A stretch of DNA of 64,000 nt from positions 4,898,001 through 4,962,000 of the forward strand of contig OY751490.1 of assembly GCA_963565915.1 (NCBI GenBank), in the 5' to 3' direction. Below are positions 20,901-32,870 of this stretch, piece by piece (positions within the stretch are counted from its first letter, which is position 1; every line of letters begins with the position of its first letter). The translations under genes were made by a program, and so were the position numbers. Under the pieces are notes generated by a model that was not told the DNA's origin, searched no databases, and was given only the letters and a program-made list of their open reading frames with translations. Source of the stretch: Entoloma clypeatum (taxonomy: Eukaryota; Basidiomycota; Agaricomycetes; Agaricales; Entolomataceae).

Positions 20901-21453
20901 AAGTTCTCCTTCTCAAAGAGGTGAGCAAACCGATCAACGTAAGAGGGTCGTTTGGTTGTGGGAGGTGGTGTGGGAGTGACAGCTTCCAAGATAGGGTCTC
21001 CAGGTTTCCATTTCTGATTCAACTTCTTTGGTGCATCTTTGTCGCGTACTTCAACCATGCAAACCCGGTGTTTGCGACCATCAAGGTTAACCCTGAAATC
21101 CGAATGTTTGGTTTGGCATGTAGTTGGACACCGGTTGAATGTTACAGCGCCGGTCGTCCAATTGATCGTAGGGTTGTGGTGTACCAACCAGTAATGTCCC
21201 AAGAGCATGTCTGTTCTCCCAATGTCCAGCACCATCGCTTCCATGGTTTCCTGATGTGTTCCCAAATCCAGCTTGACTTCGGCAAGTTGGTTTGCTCTCT
21301 GTTGTCGATTTGGTGATCCATCCGCATTTAGAATTGCTATGGATGGTATTCCTCGCGTAGGGAGGTTCTGTTCGCGTACTATTCTGGGATGGATGCATGT
21401 GCATTCACATCCACTATCAACCTCAGGTCAAATGACCTTTGGTCCTTGTCGTG
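17975..21453 (-). pseudogene. pol: G1-a pol, broken
   Basis: Protease region (about 21260-21400), RT with YMDD (about 20370), RNase H ETDASGYA (about 19940), integrase zinc finger HPGQYWTHELL and CDTCQRNK (about 19100-19220), core SDRGPQF (about 18840), and chromodomain (about 18000-18150). In-frame TGA codons follow DLNQ (19676-19678) and ETEAFL (18697-18699). Both stand where copy d has CGA. Missense changes at CpG (R to C, R to Q) are also present. Inactive. Confidence 0.9.
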
Positions 21454-22057
21454 TTTTGAGCTGAGGACCACCATAAGTGGTACCCGATCCGGTGCACATG
21501 TTGCCACCTCGGATGACCAGTGCATGTCCTTCCATCTGTCGTCCCTTGTTTCGGATCTCCTTTGCGTACTCGGAGTACGTCTTGCCATCACTAGCCACTT
21601 GTTCAGAGATTCTGCGGTTGACGTTCTTTTCTAGGATGTATTTCCCAGTTTCTTCGCCAAGGCTTGACAGCTTCAAGAGCTCTTCGAATTCGTCCAAGAA
21701 TTCGTCAACGGTGCGTTTCTCTTGTCTCAGGACTTCGAGTCTTGCTTTGGCAGCAACCAATTTGTTGGCAATGGAGAATCGTGTGGCAATATCATCGGAG
21801 AAGCCTAGCCAGGTGATGTTCTCGTTGTCAACAGCAAGAGCGTCTAACTTGTTACTGGCCCAGTGCCTGCCGGACCCTTCCATCATGCGGGATAGCACCG
21901 CAAGAATCTTCTGATCGTCTGTGAGGCTCTTCTGGAACCTGATATATAGTTTGGTGGCTTTCCACCACTCGTCAAAGGTGTGTCTGTCCTTGAACATCCC
22001 AGGATCCTTGATGATCTTGGATGTATCCATTGTTTGTACTGCCAGAGCTTCTGCCAT
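21454..22057 (-). pseudogene. gag: G1-a gag without zinc knuckles
   Basis: It starts [14 protein letters not shown]. The Gag core ([14 protein letters not shown]… LEELLKLSSLGEET) is intact to TTYGG. It then jumps directly to pol-leader sequence (PQLKTRQGPKVI, stop), a deletion removing both CCHC knuckles and the start of pol. Copy c has the identical junction. Confidence 0.85.
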
Positions 22058-22793
22058 GTTTAGAGTCTGCGGAGGAGAAGAGGAGTTGGATTGTTGGGAT
22101 GAAGATGGTGTTCGGGATACAGGTAAGGGTTGAAAATGAGTCCTTGTTCTAGGCGTCTGTTCGATGTCTGACTGCGCGGAGTCAAAAGCAAATTCGTCAG
22201 GGGACTCGTCGGCGGAATCAGTGGCAAAACGTTCGGGGTATTTCCTCTGTAGATCTCTAAGGAATCTCTGTTCCTGCGCGTCTGTTGGTTGCGAGAAGGG
22301 GTCAAGTCTCTCGTTTTGTGCCCAACGGTTGTACTCGATCTGTTGCTCGCCGGTGGTAAAGTGGGTGTAGATCTGTTCTTTCGAGTAAGACGTGATGATG
22401 TGGCTCTGGGATGTCTCGATGTGAGCGTCCTAATCAATCTTCTGATAACGGTTGTCTGGACACCAATAAACTCTCTGATCTCTGTGATCCAACCTGTCTG
22501 AGGTCCTTCTTGAATGCGAAAGCTTTCGAGTTCATTCTGTTGGGCGTTGTAACGCGCGATCTGGTGTTGTTGAGCAAGATGGATGCTCTCTGCTATCTCG
22601 CCATGGGGGCGATGCTCGTCGTTGTCTAGTTCTGCGTCAAGCACCTGCTGTAGGATGCGACAGATCTCCGATTCGATGTACTGCTGGATGAGTGTAAAAT
22701 CAATACTGTCTTGAGGACTTAGCTCCTCCTGTCGGGCTTCTGGCGAGGCGAATGGGTTACGTAGTTGCTCTCTTCGCTCTGGGCGAACCTACG

Positions 22794-22804
22794 AGATTTA
22801 GCAA
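22794..22804 (-). other. G1-a primer-binding site (self-priming type)
   Basis: On the minus strand TTGCTAAATCT, two bases inside the LTR, is complementary to AGATTTAGCAA in the LTR R region. This is the same arrangement as in copies b and d. Confidence 0.7.
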
Positions 22805-22806
22805 CT

Positions 22807-23208
22807 TGTTATGCTTAACAAACTGTTCCAAGGTTTGGGCAGAGTATGCAGGAAGTGGAAAGGCGAAGAGCAATGTGATTGCTAAATCTAAGGAATCTAC
22901 TAGAGTACAACAGGTTTATATAGGTACTGACTATAGGCGGTAGCGGATGAGTCAATACTGCGGAAGGCAATGCGCATGAGTAAGGCGACTGCGGAAGGCT
23001 ATGTACAATGAGTAAGCTGACTGCGGAAAGCGAGTCAGCGTGGGAGCGAAGTATACTAAGGGGGATGACAAAGTAAAGGTAGTGAGTCAGACTGGGAATC
23101 AAAGGTTGAGAAAGTAGACATTAGACATAGTAAGCTTGTAAGAGGGCGCCGAGTCGGGCCGATAAGTAAAAGTGATGACGTTGTCCGTATACCGTAGAGT
23201 CCATAACA
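22807..23208 (-). repeat. G1-a 5' LTR
   Basis: 402 bp. The right flank ATCAC (23209-23213) is the reverse complement of the GTGAT that follows the copy-c 3' LTR at 51962. Confidence 0.9.
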
Positions 23209-23824
23209 ATCACTGGATCTTAGATGAAACAGGGACACAGCAACATGTGTTTTGCTCCACTACGGTCCATCAGACCCCTATTCCACGTTTAACGTCATAC
23301 ACAGAGTTAACTGGTAGACACATGTATGGAGGCAGATGGGCATCGCGATCATTGGGGTGTTATCGCCCGGATCTGCTAGCTCACTGCGCTACACAATGAT
23401 GTGGGATTATTCATCCACATAATCATTAATGTTGTATGTACAGATCGAGGTGCATCGTGTTTGTGATGTAGCGGCATCGAGTCTACTAAGACTGCCAGTG
23501 ACGAGCGCAATGGCAAGTCTCAGGGCTCATAACCTGTTGGAACAGCATACGATCACATCAACACTGGAGGTGATCACAGTGGATGGGTCGTCGTGCAGTC
23601 CTAGCATACTCTATGCTACATGCTACAGATCGTGTATCTACAATAGAGGGGGAACCTACTACTAACCTTGAGAGGTGTTTGCAGGTGGGGGTTACTTAGT
23701 AAGAGTGTTCTATTGTACAGTGAATAAGGACAGTCTTATATACTAGTCTACTTATTTGTACACTATTTGTATGTCATGGGGTTGAGCACATGGCGCGTCT
23801 AATGGAAGCGGAACTTGTTCAACA
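23209..23824 (-). mobile_element. Inverted 5' end of the copia element
   Basis: The 290-bp LTR (23535-23824, TGTTG...CAACA) matches the copia 3' LTR at 62114-62376, except for a 28-bp deletion in the latter and a few substitutions. On the minus strand it is followed by a primer-binding site (23534-23521) and about 310 bp of non-coding leader down to the G1-a boundary. The rest of the same element is on the plus strand from 51962. Confidence 0.85.
23521..23534 (-). other. Copia primer-binding site, initiator tRNA-Met anticodon arm type
   Basis: It abuts the LTR exactly. The minus strand reads GGTTATGAGCCCTG, complementary to CAGGGCUCAUAACC, the anticodon arm of initiator tRNA-Met. Drosophila copia is known to prime from a cleaved 5' half of this tRNA at the same place. 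Confidence 0.7.
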
Positions 23825-25493
23825 ATAGAGAGTTTGGATTTGAGAGAGCGGACACATTGAGTCTGAGGGTTTCCAAAGGTGCATGAAAGGAGTCAACACA
23901 ATCCCCAGTATGTGCTGGAACTGCTTACTATTTTTTTGACTCAGTTGTCTTCTCCAATTTGTCCTCAACTTGGGCCACGCGGGCCTTTGCTTTGGCATTA
24001 GAAGACGATTTCTTCGAGCAGTCGGAAGCCCAATGACCAACGTTGCCGCAAAACATGCATAAATTATTGTCAAATCGTCATTGGCGTTCTTGGGGAGTTA
24101 ATTTCCCATCTTTGCCAAGTTTGTCGGAGAGGGCAGAGTTCGGAGAGGTGGATGACAATTTTTGTTGTTGTTGCGAGTTGGGTTTAGACGACGAGTTGTT
24201 ATTGGAGGATGATGAAGCGGGGGTCTGTTTCTTGTCGGATTTGTCAGATTTTGGAGTAGATTTGTCAGAGGAGCGTGATCTCTCGCGTTGACGTTCCCAG
24301 TAGCGGGCATCGATGTTATGGGCCATTATCTTCAACTCGGCCAGAGTCTTAGGTTTGGGGTAGGTTCCTAAAACATCTTTGATATGTTCCGCTAAACCGG
24401 TATACAGTAGTACCGATATCAGAGCGCGCCATCATCCCACTGCGTGCGAGCAGAAAGACATTTGAAGTCCACGTTGTAACGTAGGATCTTCTGATTGTCG
24501 CACATCCAAAGGTGATCCACACTATCCTCTGCTTCTCCAGTCAGATCGATAGGTCCGAATTCGGATCGAAGGATGTGTACAAAGGCGGACCAATCGTCCA
24601 ACCAGGCAGAGTCGTCATCGGACTCTCCCAAGAGGGTGGACACAAACCATTTGAGTGCGGTTCCTCGGAGGTACGACAGAGTGAAACTGACTTTGTTATC
24701 ATGGTTGTCAAAGGCGGGGTTGTTTCAGAAATATAGTGTGCATTGTGCTAGGAAACTGGTGAGTTTCTGAGAGTTGGAACCATCAAAAGTGTTGGGTTCC
24801 TTCGACTTCTTTTTTGGAGTCTTCGGAGTCTCTTTTCGTCGGAGCTCCTCTGTCATAAGCATGATTGCTTTGGCGAGGTTTGGAGTTTGCTCGCTACGGA
24901 AAGGATTATTGTCGTCGAAAGGAGAGGTCAGAGATTTGTGAAAAGGTTCAGGAATCGGAGTCCTTGTGTCTGAGGTGTTCGGAGACGGGGTGTCGGAGAT
25001 ATGGGGTTGGGTTTGGGTGCAGGTTCTTCTGTGGGAAGATCATGGAACATATGTAGAAATGACGCCCTGGTGTCCTGCAGATTTGAAGCTTCCGCTGCGG
25101 CTGCTGCTGCACAGGAGTTCTGAGTGTTGCGGGCTGCCATAACTGGAATTTGAAATATGGATAAGCGAGTGGCAGTTTGAATATACTGTTAAGTACTGAT
25201 CGACAAAACATCGGAGCTACGTCGGACATGTCGGAAGGTCAGAGGGTCGGAGCGCATGCAACGTAGGGGCAAGGACTTGGCTTCAACTTGTGTGTTGCGC
25301 CCTCGCTAATACGTCAGTGTCCTTATTTCGGAGGATCGGAGGTTAACATAAGTAAAATGGTTGGATGTAAGTAATGTATGTAGTAACGAGATTCATAACA
25401 GTAAGTATGCATAATAAGTATTAGTCAAAATGTCGGAGGTGTCGGAGGTGTCGGAATTGGTTGGAAATTGTCGGAATTGATCAGAATGTAACA
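23825..25493 (-). pseudogene. gag: Decayed 5' part of a G2-like element (gag plus LTR)
   Basis: It follows the G2 sequence from the protease start through gag to the LTR. Zinc knuckle near 24040, Gag core near 24450-24700, N-terminus at 25140. Several frame breaks and many CpG to TpG/CpA changes (TCGGAG words appear as TCAGAG or TTGGAG). The LTR piece 25187-25493 lacks about 175 internal bp. It is cut on the left by the copia LTR. Confidence 0.85.
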
Positions 25494-25835
25494 CACAGCC
25501 CAAAGATAACCACTGTGTGTGTCTATCTTTGTCTTAAACTCGTAGAACTCTAATGGGTCATTCTTTTCCACATTAGGGATACTATTTTCCTTATCAGGAT
25601 ACTTGTATCATGGCGGTCCATCTGGCTCATCCACCCAGTCCTCCTCGATATGGCAGGTTTCATCCCCTGGTTGCACTTCTTGCCTCGATAGACCATCAGG
25701 TGCGAAGGTCTTGCCTGGCACATGCCTTAGTGTAAGTGGAACATCAAAATGTAATCAATCCACTGATTTATAGCAGTGTTTGGTCCAAGACCAGGATTAT
25801 TGAGCATCCCCTTGATATACTTTGCATCAGTCTCT
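25494..25835 (-). pseudogene. Ty3/gypsy RNase H-linker fragment
   Basis: The minus strand reads DAKYIKGMLNNPGLGPNTAI, then [20 protein letters not shown] and DETCHIEEDWVDEP. This is the RNase H C-terminus and linker of a Ty3 family different from G1 and G2. A stop interrupts the tail near 25610. It is only a fragment, probably of an old copy. Confidence 0.75.
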
Positions 25836-25884
25836 ATAACCAGGTTCCAACAACATGTTTGAATCATACACAACAGCCACTTCA

Positions 25885-26671
25885 AAGACTATGAAGGAAT
25901 CATCAAGTTTGTCCAGGAAGGTGACAACGTGCTGGTTGAACTTCAACCGACGATGCGTACGGAGAGGATACACCTATCAAAAATGGTGTTTTGGTATGAC
26001 TCTTGTTTCTCACCAACTAGTCATCTACTAACCGACCTTCAGTCATGACATGACTTGGACACCACTTTTCCAAGGAAAAGGCCAACAGAAAGAGGAAACC
26101 CCTGAGGAATCAATCCCTAGACGGACTTCAGCAATCCTTCCATTGCAGCTGCCTCTGGTTCCATCTATGCCCCTTCCACCTGCTCTGACAGGCTATGTTA
26201 GTCCAGCATGGGATCCGTCTTCGAGGACCCCCAATCCCAATTTGTACTTTCATACGCTGCCTTCTTCAAACATTATATTGAACATCAGATTGATCTTACC
26301 CCATAGCACTGAACTCTTGGATGGATTCATCGCTCCTGGCTGGTAAGCGGGTCAAGATAAAGATTCAGGGAACAAAGCCTCTGTTGCGAGACCCAGGCTG
26401 GAAGAGCGGAGATCATGAAGGCTCCATTGGGTTCTGGAATGGCATAGAGAATTCTTTGGCCAAAGTGACTCTTGGACAAAATTCTGTTTTACTGGTGCCA
26501 GATAAATACCTCTGCCCTCTGAGACCAACCCTTTCTGGGCAGAATGTGGTGGTCTTGACTGGAGACTTCATTGGCAATCAGTACAAAATTGCCAAGTTCA
26601 GCAACCAAGAATGCTTCGTCCAAGTCCATTCCGCAAAAGGGGGACCCCACATATCAGCTGTAACTCTATGA
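25885..26671 (+). pseudogene. Spt5/KOW-type gene fragment
   Basis: Readable pieces are DYEGIIKFVQEGDNVLVELQ (about 25890), RTERIHLSKMVFWYD (about 25955), a Pro-rich segment with SPAWDPSSRTP (about 26190-26240), and, in another frame, LLAGKRVKIKIQGTKPLL (26331, a KOW-like block) with LVPDKYLCPLRPTLSGQNV, ending at TGA 26671. This resembles the KOW-domain tail of transcription elongation factor Spt5 as found in degenerate multi-copy form in mushroom genomes. At least one frame break near 26330; no N-terminal NGN domain. Confidence 0.55.
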
Positions 26672-27486
26672 TATATAAACAGACCATCACATGAATTCTT
26701 TTTATATGTATCCTGATATGTTCTCATCTCATTGATCGAGATCCAAAAACACAAATTCAAATACATGTACATATCTCTCAAATGACAATGGCTATATAAG
26801 CCAACAAAGTTTCTAAATCCAGGCAGTTGGTACTGTATGTGACCAGGAGTTTGAAAGTTACTAGTGTTTGAAATGCTGTCTAGCACTTTCTACATTGTAC
26901 ATAGTGACTGCTTATAGCGAAAAGATATCATGGTATTTATCATACCAAGCCCATTCCAGAAGCCAGTAGAGATATTCTCAGAACTGGACCAAAATTGAAG
27001 ACACATTGCTCGCCGGTCGGAGACTGAAGTGCCGAGTGTGACCAAGGTGTTATGAAGGTTTCGAACACCCCAAACTTTCGACTCCGCCTCACCAGAAAGC
27101 CTCAGTCAGGATCTACTGAGCACTTATTGGTCATGTTAAGGTGTAGTATTCTAGCTGAGTTGTTCATCATTCAGTGGGAAAGAACTCCGAGGGTCGTCGA
27201 TGCAGTCCACATAGAGCTATTCAAGCATCTCTGAAAATGTTTCAAACTCCTGGTCACAAATAGTAAGTCCAATGTGTTCTCAATTGTTGATGCAGATCAC
27301 ATGGAGTAGCAAAATTTTGCTACTCCACATGATAAAAGACAACCTGCCCTCAATAAACTCATCGCTGAAAGCCTCCATGGCTGAGTTTGAATGTACTTTT
27401 GCACACATTATCACCACTAGCAACTTTGCTGCGCACTATCGTACTATACACTTTTAATACACTTGTAATACATACAATTAGTCTAC
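26672..27486. other. No gene recognised
   Basis: AT-rich sequence without a convincing ORF. It is probably intergenic sequence plus the upstream region of the JmjC-like gene that starts near 27487. Confidence 0.4.
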
Positions 27487-30400
27487 ATATCACTCGGAAT
27501 GTCGTTGGAATTTATTCAAGTGAGTAATTTGGGGACGTATTTGCCATATGTCTGAAATGACAATGTTAACTCTAGGCAGCCACTGCCATGGCTTCCAATT
27601 TCAGGTAAGCATGCATTGTTCAGACACAACCGTTGCGTTATATGACAATTTATGAATATCATGAAACAAGACTAACTCATATCCACAGGACGTCACCCAG
27701 TTTCTGTGATCTGCCTTGGAGTTCACAGGTCTTCCACAAGCATGATCTCAAGGCAACTATTTCAGGGATCCAGGATGAAGACTTGCAAGTAAGTTGGTCA
27801 CATTCCATCAGGTCAGGTTCTCATCTACTATTCATGTGAAGCGATTGGTTGACACAATGTTGATGGAAGAGCATCTTTTCATTGCAAAGGCGGATTATGG
27901 TAGGGCCTTAAATGACTACTTAGTTCACATTTGGACAGGGCGTTAACTGAGGACGTGATACAAAGCTTTTCACATATTGGGCAATTGACATAGGGGCATG
28001 GATCAATTCCGTTGACAATTCCCATTCACTGACAAAGAATGATCCTGCTTGCAAACGATTGGTTACGGACAAATTTCCAGTAGGTCAAATAAATATCAGG
28101 GTGCATTTTTTTAATAGAGTCTTATAGAGAGGGTCAAACTGAAACTGAAAAATTGGGGAGATGTTGCAACAAAATGTCTGGAAACCATGCAGGCCTGTGA
28201 AAGCCAAGGCCACAAGCGAAGATTTGAAGGTCAATTGACAGCAATGCGATACACGACAATATGTCAGAAGGAAACAAAGAGTAATGCCAAAACGGTCATG
28301 GCTTACATTGAGAAAGCCGTGTTTCATCTGCGTTACTTATTCAATGTAAGTGAACTGTTATCCATCATTGACATAGACATATGCTGATGTGCATATGCTT
28401 ATAGGGACACATTGACATGCCGAGAACGACACAGGGCCTGGAAGAGGAACTGTTGAAGACGCTTCAAGATGCAGACCGTGAGACAGTCTTGGGAATCTGG
28501 AAAGCAGGACAACCGCAGATCTCTACCGTCACCTTTCCTTTGCTGTTTTCCCTTGCCACATCACCTTTTCTGCTTCTCTTGCAGACAATGATTGACAGTA
28601 ATATCATTGGTGTCCAAAAGCTGCTCAAGGTACATCATAGTTCACATGGTTTATGATCACATCTGATTTCCATCAAGTTATGGGTTGGACTTGGAAACAA
28701 CAAGCCCGCAATCATGTTGGTGGCTGAGCAAGAACTATGGCAATTGATACTGTGTCTTGCTCAGGATCGTAATCTGGATCTTGTCACGGAGCTGATCGAG
28801 GTGCTATCGAAAATAAAGGCATTGATAGACTCAGCAACCCAACAAGAATTATGTTACTTTCAGAATCTTTAAATAGGTGAGATACCATAAACTATTATCG
28901 ACAAGCCTGATGAATTACCAATGATGCAGAAAAACCTCAAGAACTCGCCAACATAGAAGAAGTTCCAGACAATGTAGAGGGCCAGCCTACCACAGGTAAT
29001 GAATGCATGACCATTGATGAGGTTGAACAACTGAAATTTGTAAATTAGAGGATCAACCCGATAGAGATGACACCATGGAAGGTATTTGGTCACCCTCCCC
29101 CTTGCCTTCCATTGCATTGGAAAAGCGACCTTGGCCATCAACACCGAGAACGCCACTGGAGGTTGAAGATGGCACAGACCTTACAATGGGTTCTGATGGA
29201 GAACGTCCAACAAAAAGGCGGCGTGAAGAGGAGGATCAAGAATCCAAACCAGAGAGTCAAGCGGAACAGCCCACAGAACGAAGGAGATCACAGAGAATGA
29301 TGGTTATAGACAGGGATGCAGAAAGCGCAAAGCGGTGTGCTGCTCCACAACGAAGATTAGTCCGACCAGCGCGACCAGCTCAGTGTTTATCAAATGCACC
29401 TTCCATGATCAAACTGGAGAAGCCTGACGTTAGAGAGTTAATGACCTTCAAAGTGAAGGAGATCATTGACCTCACAGGCGAATGTGTTAGTATATTGCCA
29501 TCCAGTATATCTGGTTTATTTTGCTGATTGATGTTATACAGGATGATCCATTGGTGGGTGTACTACCTGTCGAAAGAAACGGCACATTCCAAGTAAGTTA
29601 TATCAGTAACATATTAGACACATCAAACTATGGTTATTAGAAATACACGGCAGATCCTGTTGAGTTTCCATGGACGTGGGCAGAAAGTCCATGTCAAATC
29701 TGTCTGAAATTTCATGTGAGATCTTACTGTTGTCCAATTAACATTGCATTCATGATTTATCACAGTTCGCTGAGGACCTCCAGTTCTTCAACAAGATGTG
29801 CAACACAGTGAAGGATACTCAGGAAAGACGGCAAGAAACAGAACAGTTGAGATGGGTCACCTACGTTGAGTATGAAGCTATGAATGAGGATCAAATACAG
29901 TCCATCCTTCGCAATCAGCACCTCCTCATCAGTGGAGTCCCACCACCAGCACATGGTTTCGACAAGGTTGGGCTTGCAAAGTTGGCCAATCTCAACAAGC
30001 CGATGATAATCCACGGTAATTATTTTATTGCAATAATAATCACATTTTGACTGATATTGCTGAATTACAGATCACTCTGTACCAGAAGACCCTGACTGTC
30101 CAGATGCTCATCAGAAGGCTGGAACACTGATGGACTTCTTGAAGAGTGCATGGGAAGATAACGGGAAGGAGTACCTGGGCTCATGCTGTTTGCCAGTGAT
30201 GTTCAAGCTTGGTTTCAGAGTTCTGGGGAAGATTTCTGTCGGAAAGAGGACTATCCATTTGCCAGCATGCGGTGGGGTCTCTGTGCGATGAAAGGAGCAT
30301 ATCACCGGTCTCATATCGATTGTGATGGGCTGGAATCAAGCTGTGGATGATCGTGATCCCCAAAGAGTGCCAGACATATGATGCTTTCACGAACATTGAT

Positions 30401-31559
30401 TTGTATACAGGTGGGTACAATTTAGCGTCGAACTTTGGGACTGGTTAGCCATTCCCTTGGATGCAACAATGAACTTGTGAGTTGACTCCACAAAGTCATA
30501 TCTCATGTCATGAGTTGATGTAACCCTTGCAGCATCATGTGACCAAACACCCCTCATGTTGTGTTTACCCCACAGCACTCGGTCTGTATGGGTGGTCATT
30601 TTTATGCCACGTCCACTATTCAGGATTCTGGCTATGGTATATACCATACATTTGCAGCAGGGTCCATGGTAACAAATGCGGAACATATGCAGCATGTGTT
30701 CATGATATTGGCCCATATGCTCACGTTTTATGACCAACAGATTGTGGGGTCAAATATGGGTGAGGATGAGTCGGATGATAACGATGAGTCTGCATTGCGT
30801 AAGTACCTTGTATGCATTGACAAATATTCTTCATTAATGCTCATCACAGCAAACGACTCACATCGCCACCATGTACCCGATGTATCAAACTTTTTGGGCA
30901 TATTGGATGTTGCGACTCTATGTTGTGTCATGGAACTTGGGAACACCTTGAGTGAGTGGAGCTATGGCCCACCAGAAAACGCTGATAGACATTGTCTCGT
31001 ATATGCTAGGAAACGTGCCAGGCAATTGCTCTGCTGGATTTTCCAGAAATACGAACTGCAGGACAAGGATGATGAAGCAATCAATCCCTACAAGGATTTC
31101 TATTGGCCCGATCTTGCTCAGCATGCCCGGGCTCTCGTGGAATACAAGAAAATAGCCACACGGTCAGGATACCATCACAGGTCCAAGCGGGTGACCTGCA
31201 CCCCAGATAGTGTTCGAAAGTCCAGTTAAAAAAAAGAAATTAACCACTAACCAGACCAAACCAAACCAGTGGTTTGGTTAACCAACTGGTTTGAGTTATT
31301 TAGACATACCACTGGTTTAAGTTAATCACTTTGGGAAAAAAAAATTAACCAGGTTTAACTGGTTTAAACTGGTTTAAACCACTGACCTTCATACAAGCAA
31401 GGGGGTCTCTCACTCACACGAAAATAACAGAAAAGGAGACAAGATGGTCCCACCAGTCTTGCCAATCTTACATTATAGAACTATGAGTCTAACTACAGTA
31501 AATACTAAAAAAAGCCCGCATCTAACTACATTAAATACTAAAAAAAATCCAAGGTGATT

Positions 31560-32275
31560 TGCGCAAGCGTGAACAGTGTTGGGCGCAAGTGAGGCCATTG
31601 GGCATGAGTGCAGGTTGTTGGACGTGGGTCGGGGGCCATTTGGCATTTGTCAAGGCCATTGGACAGGAGAGACAGGCGATTGGGCGCGCGTGGACGGCAT
31701 TGGGTGTTGGGCACGAGTGCAGGTCATTGGACGTGAGTTGGAGGGCCGTTGGGCACGAGAGATGGGTGTTGGGGATGGGTGAAAACTGTTGGGCGTGAGT
31801 CAAGGCCGTTGGGCACAAAAAACGGCCATCGGCGCGAGAAACAGGTGAGGGATGCATTGGGGGGTGAAAGGAGGCTGTTGGACGCGAGTGGGGGCCGTTC
31901 GGTGTGAGAGTGGGCCATTGGAGGCCGTTGGGCTCGAGAGATGGGCTCGGGATGCCATTGGGGGTCACAGGAGGGCGTTGGACGTGGGTGGGGGCCCTTC
32001 GGCAGGAGAGGGGGCGTTGGGCGTGAGGAGGGGCTGTTGGGCGCGAAGCGAGGACGTTGGAGGATGTTGGACATGAGTTGGGGTCGTTGGATGCTAGAGG
32101 GGGCCGTTGGGCACGAGAGTGGGCCGTTGGGCATGAAGGGAGGCCGTTGGTCATGAGTTGGGGTTGTTAGGCGCTAGAGGGGGGCGTTGGGCATGAGGAG
32201 GGGCCGTTTGGCACGAAGGGAGGCCGTTGGTCATGAGTTGGGGTCGTTGGGCATGAGTTGGGGTCTGTTACGGAC
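31560..32275. repeat. GGCCGTTGGGC minisatellite, first block
   Basis: Irregular repeats of about 20-33 bp built on GGCCGTTGGGC followed by GAG-rich spacers. It continues after the solo LTR at 32668-32870. The same repeat occurs at 35990-36140, 36550-36615 and, in the other orientation, before the gap at 13200-13270. Confidence 0.8.
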
Positions 32276-32667
32276 TCTACAGTATGCGGACGACATCATC
32301 ACTTTTACTTATCGGCCCGACTCGGCGCCCTCTTACGAGTTTACTATGTCTAATGTCTACTTTCGCAACCTTCAATTCCCAGTCTGACTCACTACCTTTA
32401 CTTCGTCAGCCCCTTTAGTATACTTCGCTCCCACGCTGACTCGCTTTCCGCAGTCAGCTTACTTATTGTACATAGCCTTCCGCAGTCGCCTTACTCATGC
32501 GCACTGCCTTCCGCAGTACTGACTTATCCGCTACCACCTATAGTCAGTACTTATATAAACCTCTTGTACTATAGTAGATTCCTTAGATTTAGCAATCACA
32601 TTGCTCTTCGCCTTTCCACTTCCTGCATACTCTGCCCGAACCTTGGAACGGTTTGTTAAGCATAACA
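32276..32667 (+). repeat. Solo G1-type LTR with perfect TSD
   Basis: 392 bp, TGTTACGG...CATAACA, inserted in the minisatellite with 5-bp duplication GGGTC (32271-32275 and 32668-32672). It contains TATATAAA and the AGATTTAGCAA start. It was left by recombination between the two LTRs of a former full element. Confidence 0.92.
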
Positions 32668-32870
32668 GGGTCGTTGGGCGCTAGAGGGGGTCGTTGGGCG
32701 CGAAGCGAGGACATTGGAGGACATTGGACATGAGTTGGGGTCGTTGGATGCTAGAGGGGGGTGTTGGGCACGAGGAGGGGCCATTAGGCATTAGAGAGGC
32801 CGTTGGGTGCTTGAGGCGGCCGTTGGGCACAGATGGTGGCCAGATGGAGTGGAGGTGGAGAAAAACAAGA
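32668..32870. repeat. GGCCGTTGGGC minisatellite, second block
   Basis: Continuation of the minisatellite after the solo LTR, passing into the core region shared in inverted orientation with 11900-13140. Confidence 0.75.

Larger units (their letters stand above)
17194..23208 (-). mobile_element. Ty3 chromovirus G1, copy a
   Basis: The 3' LTR is 17194-17593 and the 5' LTR 22807-23208, about 400 bp each (TGTTA...TAACA). The flanks do not match (TCTTG left, ATCAC right). The interior has a gag lacking zinc knuckles, pol with several nonsense codons, and a truncated third ORF. It is almost identical in protein to copy c, including the same defects. It sits between the 3' half of the hAT element and the inverted copia 5' end, and is one of the two inversion breakpoints. 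Confidence 0.92.

Noticed and set aside
31531..32154. Long overlapping frames of 200 residues in the minisatellite
   Set aside because: Open on both strands only because of the repeat composition; no domain, no start context.
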